This document shows positions 7,551 to 16,300 of a DNA stretch of 64,000 nucleotides, piece after piece. The position numbers were made by a program, and so were the translations under genes. Positions within the stretch are counted from its first letter, which is position 1. The number at the start of each line of letters is the position of its first letter. The notes under the pieces were generated by a model. It worked only from the letters and a program-made list of their open reading frames with translations, did not search any database and was not told where the DNA came from. Source of the DNA: AG-12 sp027339635 (GTDB lineage: Bacteria; Chloroflexota; Dormibacteria; Aeolococcales; Bog-877); assembly GCA_027339635.1 (NCBI GenBank), contig DAHWNZ010000006.1:15563-79562 (forward strand), written 5' to 3'.

Positions 7551-9341
7551 TCAGCTGGGATCCCCCAGGGTGGCGGAAATCAGCTGCTCCACCGGCTCCA
7601 TCCTATGCCTCAGGGATGCCTCGAGCTCCGCCGCCAGGAGCCCCAGTTCCTCCCGGATTGCCCCTAGCGCATGCTCTCGGGTCACGACGAACGGCTCGCC
7701 TGAGCGCCGCTTCAATTCGACCCCTCCGGCATCCAGGGAGCGCGGGGAGATGGTCACCCGAAGCGGCATGCCGCGCAGGTCGGCGTCGGCGAACTTCACC
7801 CCGGGGCTGATATCCCGATCGTCATAGAGAACCTCGATGCCGAAGGCCACCATCTCCTCATAGAGGGCGTCGGCCGCGGCCCGGACATCCTCACGGCCTC
7901 CGACCGCCACCAGGGCGACCGCGAAGGGGGCGAGAGAGATGGGCAGGGCCAGGCCACGCTCGTCGTGGTGTTCCTCAGCCGCGCAGGCCAGCATCCTTCC
8001 CAGGCCTATCCCATAGGAGCCCATGACGACCAGGCGCTCGCGCCCCTCCTCATCGGCATAGGTCGCGCCCATTGCCCGGCTGTAATCGGTACCGAGCTGA
8101 AAGATATTGCCGAACTCTATCCCGCGACGCAACTGCAGCTTTCCAGGGCAATTTGGGCAGGGCTCGCCGTCCTGGGCAGAGGCCAGCCTGGCAAGGCGCG
8201 CGTCCGCCGCGTCGCGGAGGAGGTTGAAGTTACGAACATGCCAGCCGGGACGGTTGGCACCAGTGACCAGATTGCGTCGCCTGGCAAGGACCTCGTCCGC
8301 GACCACCGTCACCCCCTGCAGGCCCAGTGGAGACATGTATCCGGGTACCCCGCCGGAAGCGGCGATCTCCTCGGCCGTGGCCGGGCGCAGCTCCAGGGCC
8401 GAGGTGGCGTTGCGCAACTTCGCCAGGTTGACCTCGGAGTTACCCGGCACCAGCGCCAGGACCAGCTCGCCCTCCTGGTCACGGGCCCGCTGGACCCAGT
8501 AGGCGACACTCTTTGAGATCCGCTCCGGGGCGATCTCGAGGAGTCGCGACACGTCGGCCACAGTCGTGGCCGATGGGGTCTCGACCTCCTCCAGCGGCAG
8601 CTCCGGCTCGGTCTCCGGCTCTGGCAGGCGGGGTTCAGCCACCTCCTGGTTGGCGGCGTAGCCACAGTCCGCACAGAAGATCAGGGTGTCCTCGCCGACG
8701 TCTGACAGATACATGAACTCATGGGCCATCCGACCCCCCATCATGCCCACGTCTGAGAGCACGGCCGCCACCGGCAATCCCGCCCTTGAGGCGATGCGGA
8801 AGTAGGCCCGGAAGTGGAGGCGGTAAGCCCTGCCGAGGCCTTCCTCGTCCCGATCCAGGGAGTAGGCGTCCTTCATCACGAACTCTCTGGTTCGGATCAA
8901 CCCGCCGCGAGAGCGGGGCTCGTCGCGGAACTTGGTCTGAATCTGATAGACGATGCGCGGCAGGTCTCGGTACGACGAGACCTGGGAAGCGGTCAGGTCG
9001 GCCACCACCTCCTCATGGGTCATCGCGAGCGCCATGTCCCGCCCGCGACGATCCTGGAAGCGGACCAGGGTGGCATCCACCTTGTCCCAGCGCCCGCTGC
9101 GCCGCCAGATCTCGCCCGGATGGACCACAGGCATGGAGATCTCCTGCCCCCCGATCGCATCCATCTCCTGGCGCAGGATGGTCCTGATCTTCTCCATGGA
9201 CCGTGCCCCGAGGGGCAGCAGGCTGAATATGCCCGCCGCCAGCTGCTGTATGTATCCCGCCCGCAGAAGCAGCTGATGGGAGACGAGCTCTCCCTCAGGG
9301 GCAGAGCGCAAGGTGGTGCCGAACATCTGAGTGACGCGCAT
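7551..9341 (-). CDS. proS: Prolyl-tRNA synthetase (bacterial type)
   Basis: Charges tRNA-Pro. The 596-aa class II synthetase begins MRVTQMFGTTLRSAPEG, has motif 2 (FRDEPRSRGGLIRTREFVMK), a long editing insertion between motifs 2 and 3, and motif 3 (GSYGIGLGRML), followed by the anticodon-binding domain. The length and insertion match the E. coli-type enzyme. An open frame extends 68 codons further upstream, but the ATG at 9341 fits the family and has a TACACT box 8 nt before it, giving a nearly leaderless promoter inside the operon. Confidence 0.95.
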   Translation of the reverse strand: MRVTQMFGTTLRSAPEGELVSHQLLLRAGYIQQLAAGIFSLLPLGARSMEKIRTILRQEMDAIGGQEISMPVVHPGEIWRRSGRWDKVDATLVRFQDRRGRDMALAMTHEEVVADLTASQVSSYRDLPRIVYQIQTKFRDEPRSRGGLIRTREFVMKDAYSLDRDEEGLGRAYRLHFRAYFRIASRAGLPVAAVLSDVGMMGGRMAHEFMYLSDVGEDTLIFCADCGYAANQEVAEPRLPEPETEPELPLEEVETPSATTVADVSRLLEIAPERISKSVAYWVQRARDQEGELVLALVPGNSEVNLAKLRNATSALELRPATAEEIAASGGVPGYMSPLGLQGVTVVADEVLARRRNLVTGANRPGWHVRNFNLLRDAADARLARLASAQDGEPCPNCPGKLQLRRGIEFGNIFQLGTDYSRAMGATYADEEGRERLVVMGSYGIGLGRMLACAAEEHHDERGLALPISLAPFAVALVAVGGREDVRAAADALYEEMVAFGIEVLYDDRDISPGVKFADADLRGMPLRVTISPRSLDAGGVELKRRSGEPFVVTREHALGAIREELGLLAAELEASLRHRMEPVEQLISATLGDPS

Positions 9342-9349
9342 GGAGCACA

Positions 9350-9355
9350 AGTGTA
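9350..9355 (-). promoter_or_regulatory. -10 box of proS
   Basis: TACACT on the minus strand, 8 nt before the proS ATG, inside an extended CGTACACT also seen before zwf and nfeD. Predicted transcription start is within about 1-2 nt of the ATG. Confidence 0.55.
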
Positions 9356-9382
9356 CGAGCGCCGTCCGCCGTCCTGGGAGCG

Positions 9383-10120
9383 CTACGCCCGACTCGCCTC
9401 CACCAGCCGGGGAAGCTCCTCCCAGGTGCCCAGTTGGGGCTGGTACGACCCGGGGGGCAGGGCTCCCGGGGCAGCGATCGCGGTCATACCCATCGCGGTC
9501 GCTCCCTTGAGATCCGCCTCCATCTCGTCGCCAACGAACCAGCACCTGGAGGCCGCCACCCCGAGCTGAGACAGCAGCGCTCGAAACACCTCCGGTGAGG
9601 GCTTGCGCCAGCCCACCTCACTGCTCAGGACGATCGTGTCGAAGCTTTGGGCGAGCCCCTGGCGCTCAAACATCGCACGCATAGTCTTGGCCGGATACGG
9701 AGCGTTCGACAGCATGCCCAGGCGGAGTCCCTGGCGCCTCAGCAGGGGCAGGGTGGCGACCGCCCCTCGGTCCGCCTCCACCGATCCTCCCCATGCCCCC
9801 TGCAGGACCTCGCAGGCCAGCTCCACCTGGCTCTCGCGAATGGTCTTGCCCAGCAGCCCGCGCAGCACCTGGCCGTAGATGTCGAGGATCTGCACCTCGT
9901 GCCTGGGGTCCCGGTTGTGAGCCTCATCCACGAGCCGGTCCACCTCCTCCTCGACCCGGTTGCCGAAATCGCTCTCCGGTACTGGGAGGTGGCTACTGTC
10001 CACCTCAAGCAACGTCAGCACGGCCTGGCCGGCCGCGACCAGAGCGCCGCCTGGATGCACGATCCTGGCGAGTGTCCTCCCGTAGTCGAAGCCGATGGCG
10101 TCCGGCGCCGGGAGGGTCAA
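9383..10120 (-). CDS. HAD-superfamily hydrolase with altered motif I
   Basis: A 245-aa haloacid-dehalogenase-fold protein. Motif II is MLSNAP, motif III is the lysine in WRKPSPEVF, and motif IV is FVGDEMEAD. Motif I reads GFDYGRTL, so the second aspartate of the usual DxDx(T/V) is replaced by glycine. In phosphatases of this fold that residue acts as general acid/base, so catalysis may be altered or lost. A helical cap lies between motifs I and II. The TTG start overlaps the previous stop (TTGA). Confidence 0.8.
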   Translation of the reverse strand: MTLPAPDAIGFDYGRTLARIVHPGGALVAAGQAVLTLLEVDSSHLPVPESDFGNRVEEEVDRLVDEAHNRDPRHEVQILDIYGQVLRGLLGKTIRESQVELACEVLQGAWGGSVEADRGAVATLPLLRRQGLRLGMLSNAPYPAKTMRAMFERQGLAQSFDTIVLSSEVGWRKPSPEVFRALLSQLGVAASRCWFVGDEMEADLKGATAMGMTAIAAPGALPPGSYQPQLGTWEELPRLVEASRA

Positions 10121-10620
10121 GTCGCGGGGACTCCTCCGCCCGCGCCCCCTCTCGGCCGCCGCCGTCGCCGCCGTCGCTTAGCCCCGCCCGGTGCCGGGGC
10201 GGTCCCGTTGGTGGCGGGGGCCGCCGGGACCGGGGCTGCCTTGAGGCGGCGTGGCTGCGGGCTTTTGAGCTGCGGCGCCACCGGGGACGTCTGTCGCGCC
10301 GGCCCCTGGCCGCGACGGCGTCTGCGTCTGGGGCGGGCTGGCCCGGGCGAGGAGAAGTGAGCCAGAAGTTGCTCCTGGCGCCCAGGATCCCAGCTGGGCG
10401 TGGGCAGCTCTCCATAGTCGCTGAGTCGCAACTCCAGCTCGGCCATGAACTCGGCCAGCGGCCTCTTGTCCTTGGAGGCGTTGGAGATCTGCTTCTCCGC
10501 CCAGGGCTGATAGTGGACCGACTCAGGGTTGAGGAACTCCGGCAGAGCTCCGGGGTCACTCCCAGCGGGGCCCGGGGCGGGCTCACCCGCTGCCTCAGTC
10601 GGAGGATCGGCTTCGGCCAT
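10117..10620 (-). CDS. Disordered Arg-rich protein, unknown
   Basis: A 167-aa protein. The first ~25 residues are Pro/Ala-rich. A short folded-looking segment (about 28-90) includes NPESVHYQPWAEKQISN and a helix AEFMAELELRLSDYG. The C-terminal half is low-complexity Pro/Ala with two runs of 6-7 arginines (PRRRRRRGQ and KRRRRRRRP). The tail suggests RNA or DNA binding; this is inference. A similar tail occurs on the helicase at 29-32 kb. It heads the proS-moaC cluster from a TATACT promoter 6 nt before its ATG. Confidence 0.75.
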   Translation of the reverse strand: MAEADPPTEAAGEPAPGPAGSDPGALPEFLNPESVHYQPWAEKQISNASKDKRPLAEFMAELELRLSDYGELPTPSWDPGRQEQLLAHFSSPGPARPRRRRRRGQGPARQTSPVAPQLKSPQPRRLKAAPVPAAPATNGTAPAPGGAKRRRRRRRPRGGAGGGVPAT

Positions 10621-10626
10621 CGCCTG

Positions 10627-10632
10627 AGTATA
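10627..10632 (-). promoter_or_regulatory. -10 box of the Arg-rich protein operon
   Basis: TATACT on the minus strand, exactly 6 nt before the ATG at 10620, giving a leaderless start. No TTGACA-like -35 is at the right distance. Confidence 0.65.
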
Positions 10633-10691
10633 TGTCCACTCTCATTCCAACCCTGGATGCGCGGCCGCCGACTCGGGCCCCGATCGCGGGG

Positions 10692-11240
10692 TCAGGCCGG
10701 CGCCCCGGAGGGCGGGGCCATGGGTCGGAACAGAACCCGCTGGTAGAGGCCGAACTTCAAGACCCAAAGCACCGCGTAGGTACCCAGGTAGGCGAGGCCG
10801 ACAAGCGCGGTGCGCCCGGGACCCTGGCCCGCGATGTGGGCCGCCGCCTCGCTGGTGACCCAAGTCGAGGCCAGGAGCCCGAGGATCGTTATGCCCCAGT
10901 AGAACACGAACTGTCTGCCCGGACGGCGCCTGTCAGCCTCCGCCCAGATCCAGTAGCGGCTTAGGAGGTATGAAAGCATCCCGCCCACTACGGTCGCGGC
11001 CACCGCTGCCTCGGCCGCCGTCGCCAGGTGGAACCCGAACAGGGCCAGCAACACCAGCTCGCTGGCGACTGTGGAGGCGACCGAGGTCCCCGCATACCGC
11101 AGCACCCGACCGAGCAGGGGCGAGTGCTCGGACCTGGTTGGCTTGAGCCGGCTCATGTCGGGGAGCGAGCTGACGGGCAAGCCCCTCTCAGATCCTTCTG
11201 AACCCGCCTCCAGCGGGGGCGCCATCTCTTGAACGGTCAC
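10692..11240 (-). CDS. GtrA-family membrane protein
   Basis: A 182-aa protein with a ~45-residue cytoplasmic N terminus and four transmembrane helices. The motifs RYAGTSVASTVASELVLL and SYLLSRYWIW match the GtrA/DPMS-type family, which helps flip or use polyprenyl-linked sugars in cell-surface glycan synthesis. The GTG start overlaps the stop of the ABC ATPase gene (GTGA), so the two are coupled. The pairing with an ABC exporter is unexplained. Confidence 0.85.
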   Translation of the reverse strand: MTVQEMAPPLEAGSEGSERGLPVSSLPDMSRLKPTRSEHSPLLGRVLRYAGTSVASTVASELVLLALFGFHLATAAEAAVAATVVGGMLSYLLSRYWIWAEADRRRPGRQFVFYWGITILGLLASTWVTSEAAAHIAGQGPGRTALVGLAYLGTYAVLWVLKFGLYQRVLFRPMAPPSGAPA

Positions 11241-11950
11241 GAAGTCTCCAAATCTGCCGCGGTCTGTCCCTTCAGCGGGTTCTTCTTCAGGGTGAGCTGC
11301 CCGCGATTCACCATCGCGGTCCGGGGTGCCTGGCGCGCCACCTTGGAATCGTGGGTCGCGATCACCAGCGTCAGCTCCCGGTTCGCCCGCACCGTCTGAA
11401 GCAGGCCCATGATCTCAGATCGGGTGCCCTCGTCGAGGTTTCCCGTTGGCTCGTCGGCGAGAAGAACCCTCGGCTCCTTGACCAGGGCCCGAGCGATCGC
11501 GACCCGCTGCTGCTCGCCGCCCGACAGCTCGGCGGGAAAGTGCCCGGCTCGGTCACCGAGCCCCACCCCTTCGAGGGCCTCCATCGAGCGCCGGCGCGCA
11601 TCGTCTCCGCCGATCCCCAGGGGTACCAGGGCGGCCTGGACGTTCTCGACCGCGCTGAGGGTGGGCATCAGATTGTAATTCTGGAACACGAAGCCCAGGG
11701 TTCGTGCCCTCAGGTCCCCAAGGCGCCCCTCCCCCAGCTTGGAGGTGTCCTGGCCGTCGAGAACCAGGGAGCCCGATGTCGGCCGGTCCAGGGCACCCAT
11801 GAGCAGGAGCAGGGTTGTCTTCCCGCTTCCGGTTGGGCCCTGGATGGTGAGGAAATCGCCGTCTTCGACGGTGAGATTCACCCGGCGCAGGGCGTTAACC
11901 TCGGCCCTCCCCTTGTGGTAGAGCTTCGAGACATCGGTCAGCTGGTACAA
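11237..11950 (-). CDS. ABC transporter ATP-binding protein (MacB/LolD type)
   Basis: A 237-aa ATPase. Walker A GPTGSGKTT, Q-loop FVFQNYNLMP, signature LSGGEQQRVAIARAL, Walker B VLLADEPTGNLD and H-loop ATHD are all present. The DEPTGNLD form and the order of motifs place it with the MacB/LolD/FtsE-like group, which works with FtsX-type permeases such as the one just upstream. The TTG start has AAGGGAG 7 nt before it. Confidence 0.93.
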   Translation of the reverse strand: MYQLTDVSKLYHKGRAEVNALRRVNLTVEDGDFLTIQGPTGSGKTTLLLLMGALDRPTSGSLVLDGQDTSKLGEGRLGDLRARTLGFVFQNYNLMPTLSAVENVQAALVPLGIGGDDARRRSMEALEGVGLGDRAGHFPAELSGGEQQRVAIARALVKEPRVLLADEPTGNLDEGTRSEIMGLLQTVRANRELTLVIATHDSKVARQAPRTAMVNRGQLTLKKNPLKGQTAADLETS

Positions 11951-12007
11951 GTGGACGCTCCCTTCTGCTGGTAAGACCGGGTCACGCTGGGGGAGTTGGT
12001 CACGTGC

Positions 12008-13444
12008 CTACTCCACCCGCCTCAGAGCATCGGCAGGGCGCAGCCGCGCAACTCGCCAGCCTCCGATGGCGCCCGCCAGAAGGCCGCCCGCCAGAGCCAG
12101 CAGGATGGCGAGGCCGACTACGTCCCAGGAGATGGGGGCGGTGAGGTGAACGGTCACCGTGTGCGCGGCAGCACCCAGGTTGTGAAGGAAGCTGGGGCGA
12201 CCGCCCCCGAAGGCGCCGGCCCCGGCCCCCGCCGCGGGAAAGTGGGCCGCGGTCGTGGCTCCGACCGGAACCTTGACCGTGCCCCCAACCCGCTCGACCA
12301 GGAACGCGCCCAGGAAGCCAAGTCCGACTCCTACCGCCGCACCTAGCACGCCCTGAACCAGGCCCTCGCCCACGATCTGGGCGACGATCCGGCGACTCTT
12401 CCAACCCAGGGCCTTGAGGGTGCCGAACTCGCGCACGCGGCCCGACACCGATGAGAGTGTCAGCATCGCCGCCAGGGCGAAGGCGACCACCAGCACGATC
12501 GCGGCCAGCCACTTGCCCAAGGAGCTGGCCAGGCTCGAGGCCGTCCCCAAGGAGCTGGACACCTGGCTCGCCAGGTCCGCCGCGGTGGTCACGGTCAGCC
12601 CTGGAGTCGTCTTGTCGATCTCGCCCTTCACCGCGCCGATGGCGGAGTTGTTGTCCGCCTCGACGTAGATCGTGTTGACGTCGTCCTTGTCGCCGGCCAC
12701 GGCCTGGGCCCGGGCGAGCGGGACGTACACATCTGAGCCGGAGCTGCCACTTGCGGGGGTGACTATCCCAATCACCTTGTACGAGGTGTCTGAGATGGTC
12801 ACCTTTGAGCCGACCTTGAGGCCCTCCTGCTTGGCGTAGGAGGAGTCGACAAGTGCCACGTCCGAGTTCAGATCGGAGCTTGAGAAGTAGCCCCCCGAGG
12901 TGACGCTCGCCCCGCTGAGCGGACCGAGTCCGGGGGCGGAGATGTCGACCCCCTCGATCGTGAAGGAGTTGGCCTTGAAGGAGGTTCTCGAGCCGGAGGA
13001 GGAGCCGCTGGGCGTCGAGCCCGGCGCGAATCCGGAACCCGGCTGGAACGAGCCCGTGAAGGTGAAGTCACTGAGGGCGAGGCCTCCGGCCGCGTCACTC
13101 ACCCCCTTGAGCTTGGTGATCTTGCTGACATCGGTAGCCGGGATGACCGCCAGACCGGGGCTGGCGGACACGTGCTGGCCCGAGATCGACGTCGGTCTGG
13201 CACCGGTTGGTGGGCCACCGAAAGAGAATGGGCCGCCCGATCCGAAGCTCGGCGCCTTGGTTACGGTCAGATCGGTGCCGACACCGTAGAGGGAGTGCAG
13301 CACCTGCCCCTGAGCGGCGTTGACGCCGCTCGAGGCCGCGGCCACGGTGACGACCAGCCCCACTCCGACCGCTAGGCCGATTGCGACCAGGCTGGCCTGA
13401 CGGCGGCGGCGCCGGAGCTCCCGCCACAGATACGTGAGATACAA
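12008..13444 (-). CDS. FtsX-like ABC permease (MacB type)
   Basis: A 478-aa permease partner of the ATPase downstream. One N-terminal transmembrane helix (VAIGLAVGVGLVVTVAAA) is followed by a large Ser/Gly-rich extracytoplasmic domain of about 270 residues and three C-terminal membrane helices with the FtsX-type FGTLKALGWKSRRI loop. MacB-type systems move substrates by mechanotransmission rather than through a classical channel. I chose TTG at 13444 because AAGGAG lies 5 nt before it; an ATG at 13492 would add 16 residues and has no such signal. Confidence 0.88.
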   Translation of the reverse strand: MYLTYLWRELRRRRRQASLVAIGLAVGVGLVVTVAAASSGVNAAQGQVLHSLYGVGTDLTVTKAPSFGSGGPFSFGGPPTGARPTSISGQHVSASPGLAVIPATDVSKITKLKGVSDAAGGLALSDFTFTGSFQPGSGFAPGSTPSGSSSGSRTSFKANSFTIEGVDISAPGLGPLSGASVTSGGYFSSSDLNSDVALVDSSYAKQEGLKVGSKVTISDTSYKVIGIVTPASGSSGSDVYVPLARAQAVAGDKDDVNTIYVEADNNSAIGAVKGEIDKTTPGLTVTTAADLASQVSSSLGTASSLASSLGKWLAAIVLVVAFALAAMLTLSSVSGRVREFGTLKALGWKSRRIVAQIVGEGLVQGVLGAAVGVGLGFLGAFLVERVGGTVKVPVGATTAAHFPAAGAGAGAFGGGRPSFLHNLGAAAHTVTVHLTAPISWDVVGLAILLALAGGLLAGAIGGWRVARLRPADALRRVE

Positions 13445-13623
13445 GTCCGCTCCTTCAAAGCAGGCCGGGGTGATTCCCTGCTTCCAACTCAAACGGCCCG
13501 CTCTGGGAGCCCCATCGGAAGGCTCTTAGAGAAAACTGAGAGTCGCCTGCTGAGGTGGATCTAAACTCCAGGTGACTGGGCAAGCTGTCGGCAGAAGTGG
13601 TGCAGGACTTGGAGGAGTTGGCC

Positions 13624-14550
13624 GTGGACCGCCTGATCGCGCCGGGAATTTGGCAGATAGACACCGAGCTCGGCGGCTGGACCGAGTTGAATGCGGTCTT
13701 TCTCATCGAGGGGCAGCGCCCCTGCCTGGTCGAGACCGGTCCCCAAAGGGACGCCGGCAGGGTCCTCGCAGCGTTGGCCGCCAGGGGCCTCGACGCCAAG
13801 GATCTGGCGTACGTGGTCCTGACCCACATCCACCTCGACCATGGCGGAGCGGTGGGCGAGGTGGCGCAGCGCTACCCCGGGGCCCGGGTGATCTGCCATC
13901 CCAAGGGCCTGCGCCACCTGGCGGACCCGACTCGCCTGGTGGCCGCCGCCGGGCAGGTGTACGGCGACCGTCTGGATCCCCTCTATGGGCGGATGACCCC
14001 AGTAGACGTGGCCAGCCTGGTGGGCGCCGAGGACATGCAGGTGTTGGACCTCGGGGGCCGCAAGCTGACCCTTGTGCACTCCCCCGGGCACGCCAAGCAC
14101 CATATCGCCATCCTGGACGACCTGAGCGGGGTGATCCTCGTGGGTGACGCGGTCGGGGTGAAGGTTCCGGGTGGCGGCCCGCTGCGGCCCGCGATGCCTC
14201 CGGACGACTTCGATCTGGAGCTGGCCATCGGGTCGCTCCACAAGTTCGCCGCCCTCGGGCCCGCGCAGGTGGTTCTCACCCATTTCGGCCCGGCCGGGGA
14301 GCCCCAGGAGGTCCTCCACGAGGCGGAGGCCACAATGCGGCGCTGGTGCCAGGTGGCCGAGTCCGCTTACGCCGAGGTGCCCACCGTCGACCACATCGAG
14401 CGCGCCCTCCTGGAGCGGGTGTTCGAGCCGGCGGAGGACGCTTCGCGCCAGGAGGTCGTGGACACCCTGAACGGCTTCGCTTCGAACGCGGCTGGAATGC
14501 ACGGTTGGCTCCGGAGACGGGCGCAGGCTGCCGGGAGCGACAAGCCCTGA
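13624..14550 (+). CDS. Metallo-beta-lactamase-fold hydrolase
   Basis: A 308-aa MBL-fold protein, probably a di-zinc hydrolase. The metal-binding motif THIHLDHGG (about residues 75-83) is followed by further ligands in HSPGHAKHH, the Asp in LVGDAVG, and HFGP. The C-terminal ~80 residues are helical, as in glyoxalase II-like and quorum-quenching relatives. The GTG at 13624 has GGAGGAG at good spacing; a GTG nine codons upstream is the alternative. The substrate is unknown. Confidence 0.88.
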   Translation: MDRLIAPGIWQIDTELGGWTELNAVFLIEGQRPCLVETGPQRDAGRVLAALAARGLDAKDLAYVVLTHIHLDHGGAVGEVAQRYPGARVICHPKGLRHLADPTRLVAAAGQVYGDRLDPLYGRMTPVDVASLVGAEDMQVLDLGGRKLTLVHSPGHAKHHIAILDDLSGVILVGDAVGVKVPGGGPLRPAMPPDDFDLELAIGSLHKFAALGPAQVVLTHFGPAGEPQEVLHEAEATMRRWCQVAESAYAEVPTVDHIERALLERVFEPAEDASRQEVVDTLNGFASNAAGMHGWLRRRAQAAGSDKP

Positions 14551-14558
14551 GCGCTTCC

Positions 14559-14579
14559 GGACCCCCTCGCCAGGGGTCC
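14559..14579 (+). terminator. Inverted repeat after the MBL gene
   Basis: GGACCCC and GGGGTCC form a perfect 7-bp stem with a 7-nt loop just after the MBL stop. No T-run follows, so it may be a processing site or a weak terminator. Confidence 0.4.
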
Positions 14580-14617
14580 TCTCAGAGCGCGCGGGAGAGG
14601 CTCCAGCCTACTTGACG

Positions 14618-14646
14618 TTGCGGCAGATGGGAAGTCCCAATACAAT
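14618..14646 (+). promoter_or_regulatory. Promoter of the DUF5679 gene
   Basis: TTGCGG (14618-14623), a 17-nt spacer and TACAAT (14641-14646). The predicted leader is about 50 nt and carries a GGAGGGG Shine-Dalgarno before the ATG at 14704, unlike the leaderless promoters elsewhere. Confidence 0.55.
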
Positions 14647-14703
14647 GCGGCTGTTCGCCCGGCGCCTGAGTTCGGGTCCCAAGTCCAGCGGAGGGGTACT
14701 GAT

Positions 14704-14853
14704 ATGGCCGTAACCGGCTTCTGCATGAAGTGCAAGACGGCGAGGGAGATCTCCAACCCCCAGCCTACCCAGCTGAAGAACGGCAAGCCGGCAACCACCG
14801 GCACCTGCCCGGTCTGCGGCACCAAGATCTTCAAGATCGGGAAGGCAGCCTGA
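14704..14853 (+). CDS. DUF5679 small zinc-ribbon protein
   Basis: A 49-aa protein beginning MAVTGFCMKCKTAREI and containing CPVCGTKIFKIG. Two CxxC pairs (FCMKC and CPVC) form a compact zinc ribbon matching DUF5679, a family I know from Chloroflexi- and Actinobacteria-like genomes. Its role is unknown; the related topoisomerase-type ribbons suggest nucleic-acid contact. The ATG has a strong GGAGGGG Shine-Dalgarno and its own promoter. The M20 peptidase follows after 31 nt. Confidence 0.88.
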   Translation: MAVTGFCMKCKTAREISNPQPTQLKNGKPATTGTCPVCGTKIFKIGKAA

Positions 14854-14884
14854 TCCGGCACGGCGCCGGCCGGGGTCGAGCCCT

Positions 14885-16300
14885 GTGGCTGGGCCCCGGC
14901 CGGTGAGTGGCGGAGAGGAGCACGTCGCCGCCGCCATAGCGGCACGGGAACGTGCCCTTGTCGCGGGCTTGAAGCGGTGGGTGGAGATCCCATCGATCAG
15001 CACCGACCCGAGCCACGCCTCGGACTGTGTGCGTTCGGCGGAGTTCCTGAAGGAGTACGCGCTGGCGTGCGGCATGACCAGGGCCGAGATCTGGCCCACG
15101 GCCGGGCACCCGGCGGTATTTGCCGAGCGGCTGGAGGACCCCTCCCTGCCTACCGTTTTGGTGTACGGGCACCATGACGTGCAGCCGGTCGACCCGGTCG
15201 AGGAGTGGGAGGCGGCCCCCTTTCAACCGCTCGAACGCGACGGGCTCCTCCTTGGGAGGGGCACCGCGGATGACAAGGGCCACATCCTCATGCACCTGGA
15301 GGCGGTTCGGGGCATCCTCGACGCCGAGGGCCGCCTGCCAGTCAATCTCAAGCTGATCGCCGAGGGCGAGGAGGAGAACGGGTCCGAGCACTTCGAGTCC
15401 GTCCTGAAGGAGCACCTGGGCCAGCTCGAGGCCGATGTCGCGGTCATCAGCGACACGGGCATGCTGTCCAGGGAGCAGCCGGCGCTCACCATCGCCCTGC
15501 GGGGGATGGCCTACTGGGAGGTGCGGGTCAGAACCTCCGACACGGACCTCCACTCGGGCGTTTACGGCGGCGCCGTCCTCAACCCAATCGCGGTCCTGTG
15601 CCAGATGCTGGCGGGGCTCCACGACGACGCGGGCCGGGTCACGGTGCCAGGATTCTACGATCAAGTCCGCAGCCTCTCGACGGCTGAACGGGACGAGCTG
15701 GCCCAGGTGCCGTTCGACGAGGACTCGTTCCTGCGGCCGGTGGGCGCGATCTCGGGGGGAGAGGCCGGCTACAGCCTGATGGAGAGACGTACCATCCGGC
15801 CCACCCTGGAGATCTGCGGAATCTGGGGCGGCTACCAGGGGGAGGGTGCCAAGACGGTGATCCCGGCGCGGGCTGGAGCGAAGCTGTCCTCGCGGCTGGT
15901 GCCGGATCAGACAGCCGATGAGGTGACCCTTCTGGTCGGCAACCATCTGCGCCGAACCGCCCCGGCGGGCGTGCAGGTCGAGTTCGAGCTGATCCACGAC
16001 GGCCGCTGGGTTCTCACCCCGGCCTCCCATCCCGCAGTTGACGCGGCGGCTGACGCCCTGGCCGCGGTGTGGGGAAGAAGACCGTCCTACATCAGGGAGG
16101 GCGGGAGCATTCCCCCGGTGGCGACGATCGCCGAGCTGCTCAGCGTGCCCTGCGTGCTGCTGGGCGTGGGATTGCCCGAGGACCACATACACGCCCCCAA
16201 CGAGAGGGTCGACCTGGGCCAGCTGTTTCGCGGAATGCAGAGCCTGGGGAGGCTCTGGCAGGCCTACTCGGAGCTGGGTCGAGAAAGGCTCAGCGGCTGA
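14885..16300 (+). CDS. M20-family metallodipeptidase
   Basis: A 471-aa zinc peptidase of the M20 (PepV/CNDP-like) group that cleaves dipeptides or N-acyl amino acids. Metal ligands and catalytic residues can be placed: the His and Asp of GHHDVQPVD, the bridging Asp of GTADDKG, the Glu pair of EGEEENGS, the Asp of SDTGML, and a C-terminal His near PEDHIHAPNE. A dimerisation lid domain is inserted in the middle. The start is either GTG at 14885 or GTG at 14903. The 3' end overlaps the convergent RCK gene by 11 bp. Confidence 0.92.
   Translation: MAGPRPVSGGEEHVAAAIAARERALVAGLKRWVEIPSISTDPSHASDCVRSAEFLKEYALACGMTRAEIWPTAGHPAVFAERLEDPSLPTVLVYGHHDVQPVDPVEEWEAAPFQPLERDGLLLGRGTADDKGHILMHLEAVRGILDAEGRLPVNLKLIAEGEEENGSEHFESVLKEHLGQLEADVAVISDTGMLSREQPALTIALRGMAYWEVRVRTSDTDLHSGVYGGAVLNPIAVLCQMLAGLHDDAGRVTVPGFYDQVRSLSTAERDELAQVPFDEDSFLRPVGAISGGEAGYSLMERRTIRPTLEICGIWGGYQGEGAKTVIPARAGAKLSSRLVPDQTADEVTLLVGNHLRRTAPAGVQVEFELIHDGRWVLTPASHPAVDAAADALAAVWGRRPSYIREGGSIPPVATIAELLSVPCVLLGVGLPEDHIHAPNERVDLGQLFRGMQSLGRLWQAYSELGRERLSG

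Noticed and set aside
14831..16192. A 453-codon minus-strand open frame
   Set aside because: Antisense to the well-supported M20 peptidase and the DUF5679 gene.
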